A stretch of DNA of 64,000 bases from Tolypeutes matacus. Taxonomy: Eukaryota > Chordata > Mammalia > Cingulata > Chlamyphoridae. The notes below the pieces were generated by a model. That model was not told where the DNA came from and made no database searches. It saw only the letters and a program-made list of their open reading frames with translations. Of the stretch, positions 59,193-64,000 are shown piece after piece (the stretch's first letter is position 1; each line of letters begins with the position of its first letter). The position numbers were made by a program, and so were the translations under genes. The stretch spans positions 20,882,254-20,946,253 of the forward strand of contig JAKSZT010054396.1 in NCBI GenBank assembly GCA_026826555.1. Reading direction: 5' to 3'.

Positions 59193-59800
59193 TATACATT
59201 TTTTTAAGGATTTATTTATTTATTTATTTACTTTTATCCATTTTCACATACACACCCCACCCCTGTTTTTGCTGTTTTTGTGTCTACTCACTGGGCAACT
59301 CTCTGTGTCTGTCTCCTGCCCTCTCTTTTTATCCCTCTCCTCCTGTCTCCACTGGGACTCAATCCTTGGAACCCCTGATGTGGGAGAGAAGTGCCCCATG
59401 ACAGTCTCCACCCTAGTTCCTGGCCTTTCAGCTTGGCTCTCCCTTGTGTCACTCTCCTGCTACATCATCATCTTGCTGCATGGCTCGTAGGGCCTGACAG
59501 CACACCCACACAGGGTCTGGGGGGATCACCTGCTTGCGGGGCCTGGCAGCACACCCGCGTATGGGGCCTGATGGTTCACCCACTCACGGGACCTGGGAGG
59601 CTCACCCACGTGCGGGGCCTAGAGGGCTCACCTGCGTACGGGGCCTGATGGTGCACCTGCTCACGGGGCCTGCTCACCTGCTCTGGCGGCACACCCATGC
59701 ACAGAGCCTGGGGGGCTTACCCGCATACAGGGCCTGGCAGGGCACCTGCTCTCAGGGCCTGGGGGGCTCACCTGCACATGGAGATTGGTGGCCACAGTGC
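59193..59800 (-). mobile_element. DAS-like SINE carrying an internal VNTR
   Basis: The antisense T-rich tail and (tttat)n lie at 59200-59235. The second tRNA module is at about 59340-59430 ('actgggactcaatccttgg', 'gatgtgggagagaag'). Where other dimers have a 60-100 bp 'tggcccacg' linker, this copy has about 300 bp of GC-rich tandem repeats (59488-59785). The first tRNA module is missing or replaced by the separate SINE at 59818. Confidence 0.7.
59488..59785 (-). repeat. GC-rich minisatellite, 25-26 bp unit, about 11 copies
   Basis: GGCCTG-type starts recur at 59491, 59514, 59540, 59565, 59590, 59616, 59642, 59667, 59705, 59731 and 59756. Spacing is mostly 25-26 bp, with one 38-bp step. Units alternate 'ggcctgRYRg' with 'cacacccRcRY' or 'ctcacctgc'. 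CpGs are frequent. The plus-strand 119-codon frame across it is a product of the period. Confidence 0.88.
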
Positions 59801-59817
59801 CTTCTATATTTTTCTTT

Positions 59818-59912
59818 TTTTAATTTTTACTGTGAGGTCCCAGGGATCAAACCCAGGTCCCTCCGTATAGGAGACAGACACCCAATAATTTGAGCTACAT
59901 CCATCCCCCTCC
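59818..59912 (-). mobile_element. Short tRNA-like SINE monomer, type 2
   Basis: Antisense copy similar to 52388-52509: 'actgtgaggtcccagggatcaaaccc', 'agacagacacccaat' and a head ending 'catccatcccc'. TSD is uncertain (ccttctatatt at the left, cctcctatatc at the right). Confidence 0.75.
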
Positions 59913-60289
59913 TATATCTGTTAAAGTTGACCAAAGACACATAGAGTTACAGTCTGTTCCCATACAGGATGATCATATAATAAATCAGGCTTAGTTTATC
60001 ACCAACATTCTAAAAACCAGACCTAGGGAGAAAAACTAGGTCTGGGGACACATGCATGGTTTGTAATCTAGCAAATGTTTAACCTACTCTGATTATCACA
60101 AAAAATAAGGACAGCGAGAATATTCGCATTCAATTTTTTTAATATCCCATTTTTTTAATTTTATTTTAGTTTTTCTAAATTATTATGTATTTCATTTCTT
60201 ATGTTTAAACCTATCATTATTATTTCATTTTCCTATTGATCAAAGTTGGCAACATTCTTGCCTTCATTTCTTAAGAAGTTTTGGATCAC

Positions 60290-61883
60290 AAAAGGTTTAC
60301 AACTATGGCAGTGGATGATCAATGGTGTGGGGTGTCAGTGATGGGGGATACATGGGAGGAAGTTCACCTGGGCAGACATATAAGGTATATAAATATGCTC
60401 AAATGTTCATAGGGCATTGCCACAGTGGGTAGAGATTCACACAACAACCAAAGGATTGTTGAATCCCCATCCTGGGGAGCTCTGCCACATTCTCTAATGG
60501 GACAGCAACAATCCCCCAAGTACAGGGACAATGACTAGTGAAGAAGGATGGTCCATTGATGTGCCCTTGATATTGACAACTATGCTTATAAGCCTTCTGT
60601 TTCTGAATTAGCAACTTGGCCTAATGTCGTAGGGTGCCTAAGAGTTAACTCCTGAGAGCCTCCTTGTTGCTCAAATGTGGCTCTCTCTAAGCCAAACTCA
60701 GCATGTGAATGCATTACCTTCCCTGCAGCAAGGGACATGACTCCTGGGGATGAGCCTCCCTGGCACTGAGGGATTACTACCAAGCACCAGTTGGTGATAC
60801 AACTGAAAAAATATCTTGAATAAAAGGGGAATGGTAAAGACAAATGAGTTTATATGGCTAAGAGACTTCAAAGTGAGTCAGGAGGTCATCAGAGAGATAA
60901 TGCTTACGTATGTCTCAGCAGAATCTCATAGATGGCCAAAGTGGACACTACCCCAAATAGTGGGGCTCCTGAGAGCTCCAGAGACACCCAAGTCCTGCAG
61001 TCATGGTGGATAGCTCTGGAGTTTGGTGCCTTGCCAGTGGGCCCTACTTTGGAGATTGTGCTCCTGAGTGTGACAGAGTAGTTCTCAGATGTGACTTCTC
61101 TACACATGCCTCTTCTGTCCCTTTTGTTTGAACCTATAGTTGGTGCTGGAGTTGGTAGGGGTACGTACAGGAGACTTGAATTTCTGGGCGGTCCTCAGTG
61201 GAGTTGCAGCACCTACTCTCCAGTTCATTGGACTCACCAAGGACAGGTGACGGAGAGGTGAGGATGGACAACTACCACACCAAGGAACTGAGAGAGTCTA
61301 TAAATGCAAGCAAGAGAATCCCATCCATCAGCTTTATGGGATTGAAGCCCCCTCTCAATTAGAGGCAGAGTGGACATCACCATCCCAGAATCCTCAGGAT
61401 TGGCAAATAAAATATGGACTAAAGTAGACTTACTGGTATTCTACTATAGACTTATTGTGATTCTAGTAATGGAAGAAATTATATCATTGATGTGGAGACA
61501 GTGGCCACTGGATGTGCTGTAGTCAGATAGAGGGAAAAAGAGGTGCAATATGGAGGCATTTTCAGGACTTGGAATTGACCTGAGTGGCATTGCAGTGACA
61601 GATACAGGCCATTATATATCCTGCCATAGCCTACAGAAGTGAGTGGGAGAGAGTGTAAACAACAATAATTTACACTCTCTGAACTATAATCCATGCTTAG
61701 TGACAATGCTCCAAAATGTGTTCATTAATTGCAATGAATGTACCACACTAATGAAAGAAGTTGTTAATGTGGGGAAAAGTGGGAGGTCTGGGGATTGGGG
61801 CATATGGGAGTCCTGTATATTTTTTTACATAACAATTTATACAATCTAAGTATCTTTCAAAAATAAATAAATATATATTTTTT
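60290..61883 (+). mobile_element. Noncoding L1-tailed retroposon, copy C (longest, about 1.6 kb)
   Basis: It contains all of copy B plus about 0.3 kb more at the 5' side ('ggtttacaactatggcagtgg', 'catagggcattgccacagtgg', 'gggacagcaacaatccccc'). It ends 'tatgggagtcctgtatat', then 'aataaataaatatatat'. A short inverted duplication ('agtgtaaac' then 'tttacactct', 61640-61680) interrupts the shared sequence. The true 5' end is not defined. Confidence 0.75.
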
Positions 61884-62492
61884 AAATGAAGGAGAAATTA
61901 AGATATTTACAGATAAATAAATGCTGAATGTGTTCATTACTTGAAGACCTGCTCTACAAGAAATGCTAAAGGGAGTCCTTCAAGGTGAAATAAAAGGGCA
62001 CTAGACAATAACTCAAAGCCTTAAGAAGAAATAAAGAGGTTTGGTAAAGGTAACTACATAGGTAAATATAAAATCCTGTATTATTATACTTTGGGTTTGT
62101 AATTGATCCCCCCCTCCCCCATAAGACTTAGCAGGTGAATGTGTAAAATAACATTTGAAATCTCTTTTAATTGGCAATATTGTATTGGCAATACAATATA
62201 TAAATATGTCATTTAAGACAATAATAAAGTAAAGGAAGAGGGATGCATATGGAGAAGGGTAGGGAATTTCTATACTACTAAAATTAGGTTGGAACTAGTC
62301 AAACTTACATTGTTATTAGTTTAAGAAGTTAATTTTAACTGCAAAGGTAACTAAAAAATATAGAAAAAAGGATAGAGGAAGGGAATCAAAATGGCACACT
62401 ACAAAAAAGTAACTATATACAAAAAAAGTGCGGTAAAAGAGTAATTGAGGAACCAAAAATATGCAAGACATACAGAAAACACATAGCTAAAT

Positions 62493-63198
62493 GGCCAAAG
62501 TATATTCTTTCCTCTCAGTTGTCACCTTAAATGTTAATAGATTAAACTTCCTATTAAAATGCTGAGATTGGCAGATTAGATGAAAAAGCAAGATCCACCT
62601 ATATGCTGTCTGCAAGAGACTCACTTTAGGTACAAAGACACAAACCAGTTAAAAAGTAAAAGGAGGAAAAAGATATTCCATGAAAACAGTAATCAAAAGA
62701 GCTAGAGTGGCTACATTTATGTAAGATAAAATGACAAAGTCAAAAAAAAAGATTACAAGAGATAAAGAAAGATATTATATATTGATAAAAGGTTCAATTC
62801 AGCAAGAGGACATATTGATAATAAATATATATATGTACCTCACAACAGAGCTTCAAAATAAATGAAGCAAAAATTGACAGAATTAAAGGGAAAAATAGAA
62901 GGTTCTTCAATAATAGTTGGAGACTTCACTACACCACTCTCAATAATTGATAGAACATCTAAACAAAGGACATGAACATTATTAACCAATTAGACCTAAT
63001 GGATATATAGAGAATGTTCTACCCAACAACAACAAAATACACATTTTTCTCAAATGTACATGGAACATTTTCCAGATAGACCATATGTTGGACCACAAAT
63101 TAAATAGTAATCAATTTTAAAATATTGAAATAACACAGTGTCTTCTTGGACCCCAGTGGAGTAAAGCTCTAAATCAATAAGTTAAGAAAAACTTGACA
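62493..63198 (+). pseudogene. L1-C ORF2 N-terminal remnant (endonuclease)
   Basis: 'tcagttgtcaccttaaatgttaatagatta' and 'tgctgtctgcaagagactcactttagg' equal the ORF2 start of L1-B at 14650-14760. 'agttggagacttcactacaccactctcaat' and 'ccatatgttggaccacaaatt' continue the endonuclease domain. Stops are frequent. It is cut at 63198 by L1-D. Confidence 0.8.
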
Positions 63199-64000
63199 TG
63201 GATAGGCGGCAAGATGGCATTGGTGTAGGAGGGCGCACACTGCAAGCTCCCAGAGCAAGGTGGATTGGGGACGGGGTCCTGCCTGGGGGTCTGTGCTGTG
63301 CACGCGTGGAGTGAGAGGCTTGGGACATCTCTCCGCGCGGATCAGCGGCGTGGACCGAACGGTGGAGATTCGTGAGTTTTGAGGCTGCCGGTGGAGGTTG
63401 GCACAGGCAGCTGAGCCCCGCGGTTACGGAAATAAAAAATAAAACGGCCATTTGGAGCCGCGAGCGGGGGCGAAAAAGTTTTATTTTCTGGGGAGCTGGC
63501 TGCCTGGCGCCCCTTGGACCTTGTGTGAACAGAGCAAACAAGCTAGTCAGCACCCGGTGAACCGGAGGGGGGATTTTGGTCGGGGAACGCAGCTGATTTC
63601 CCTAGCCACCCAGGGATAAGACCCGGGCCACTGCGGAGCCAGGAGGAAGGCACACTTCCCAAAGAAGGGAGGGTTCGGTTGGAAGACAGGGAAGGGTATT
63701 TTATATTTTTAGACATCGATCTGGCTGCCTGCACTGCCCCATAGCTTTGGGGAGCAGATAAGCCGACCTGAAGCAGCACCAGGCTGAGAGCAGACGCGAA
63801 TCTGCACTCAAACTGATTTACTGAGCAGCCCGGTGACGCTGGAGCTCGGCGCCAGAAGGGGCGGAATCCGCCGTCTTTAGCACTCTTCACTGACTAACAT
63901 CAGAGTTTCAGCTAACTCTGAAGTCCGGAAGGTGTCCGGAAAGTGGAACGTGCTTGATTAATTTCCACGGGCCCAGCTAGGGTCCCTTCCGTAAGGGGGT
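63199..64000 (+). mobile_element. L1-D: 5'UTR/promoter of a young-looking L1, runs off the window
   Basis: It starts ggataggcggCAAGATGGC, placing a YY1-type CAAGATGGC site (63210-63218) about ten bases from the start, as in active mammalian L1 promoters. The following 800 bp are GC- and CpG-rich ('ctccgcgcggatcagcggcg', 'ccgcgagcgggggcg') with no relation to the older 5'UTRs at 11470 or 49460. ORF1 is not reached. The short frames on either strand are presumably not coding. CpG retention and the complete 5' end suggest a recent full-length insertion. Confidence 0.7.

Larger units (their letters stand above)
58385..61883 (+). mobile_element. 3.5-kb composite insertion ending in copy C
   Basis: The block is bracketed by aaatRaaggaga at 58373-58384 and 61884-61895, a 12-bp TSD with one mismatch, and L1-C ORF1 continues across it. 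Contents: an L1-type 3'UTR (58400-58860, with 'tatgggagtcccctatattctg'); an L1-associated antisense-like stretch (58900-59190, 'aacaaattatgaaagagcattgtc'); SINE insertions (59193-59912); unassigned sequence (59915-60290); and copy C. Either one long retroposed transcript or several insertions in a row; the outer TSD favours one initial event. Confidence 0.55.
49460..63198 (+). mobile_element. L1-C: old L1 LINE split by nested insertions
   Basis: Segments, in order: 5'UTR 49460-49687 ('agagaggattatgggaaaatgatggagtaag', parallel to 11470-11650 in L1-B); 5'UTR 56170-56604; ORF1 region 57218-57443 and 57831-58384; ORF1 end and inter-ORF 61884-62490; start of ORF2 62493-63198. Between them lie an ERV, a solo LTR, a DAS SINE and a 3.5-kb composite. 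It is terminated by the 5' end of another L1 at 63199. Continuity across each junction was checked against L1-B. Confidence 0.8.

Noticed and set aside
59488..59785. CRISPR-like array
   Set aside because: The units are contiguous degenerate repeats without unique spacers, in a mammalian genome.
59391..59893. Repetitive protein encoded at 59.4-59.9 kb
   Set aside because: The overlapping frames are open because of the minisatellite period; there is no promoter, splice or domain support.
63199..64000. CpG-island promoter of a host gene
   Set aside because: The CAAGATGGC position at the junction with an interrupted L1 fits an L1 5' end better. Not excluded without sequence beyond 64 kb.

Overview
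This is a mammalian nuclear window with no intact protein-coding gene. I read it as xenarthran, most likely armadillo (Dasypus-type), because it is studded with DAS-like SINEs. These tRNA-derived elements have a B-box-like GGTTCGATTCC, an A-box-like GGCTCA, a conserved CCATATGGGAGG core and an (AAATA)n/poly-A tail. Many still have clean target-site duplications (TSDs). Species assignment rests on SINE recognition alone. Nearly every open reading frame longer than 60 codons falls inside a transposable element.

Layout. 0-5 kb: L1 3'UTR debris, a long antisense L2 split by a DAS SINE, and a 5'-truncated noncoding retroposon (copy A). 5-19 kb: two large L1 copies arranged head to head, L1-A on the minus strand (about 5.2-10.6 kb) and L1-B on the plus strand (about 11.4-18.8 kb), both riddled with stops and DAS insertions; L1-B contains a (GGAA)n tract broken by a 10-base assembly gap. 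19-49 kb: mostly ancient mammalian repeats (L2, MIR, MER5A/MER20-type hAT, MLT1, L1M) with repeat-poor stretches. The longest of these (22.9-24.15 kb) looks like a conserved regulatory block. This part also holds a decayed BED-finger hAT transposase gene (44.4-45.9 kb) behind a promoter-like CRE/CCAAT segment, and a 455-bp solo LTR with a perfect 6-bp TSD (46.9-47.35 kb).

49.5-64 kb is a nested stack. An old plus-strand L1 (L1-C) was split by a minus-strand endogenous retrovirus (two LTRs, env remnant), itself hit by retroposon copy B with a 15-bp TSD. L1-C also took a second solo LTR (5-bp TSD), a dimeric DAS SINE and a 3.5-kb insertion that carries a SINE with an internal GC-rich minisatellite plus copy C. 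Finally it took a young-looking L1 promoter (L1-D, YY1-type site, CpG-rich) that runs off the window end.

Nothing here works as an operon or pathway. The window records serial retrotransposition in a probable gene desert, with several candidate exapted noncoding sequences. The most interesting items are the noncoding L1-tailed retroposon family (copies A, B, C), the SINE-borne VNTR, the ERV env with a 4-codon duplication inside its CX6CC motif, the two solo LTRs, and the hAT/BED pseudogene with its upstream promoter-like DNA. Family names were assigned by eye from remembered consensus features, not by a database search.
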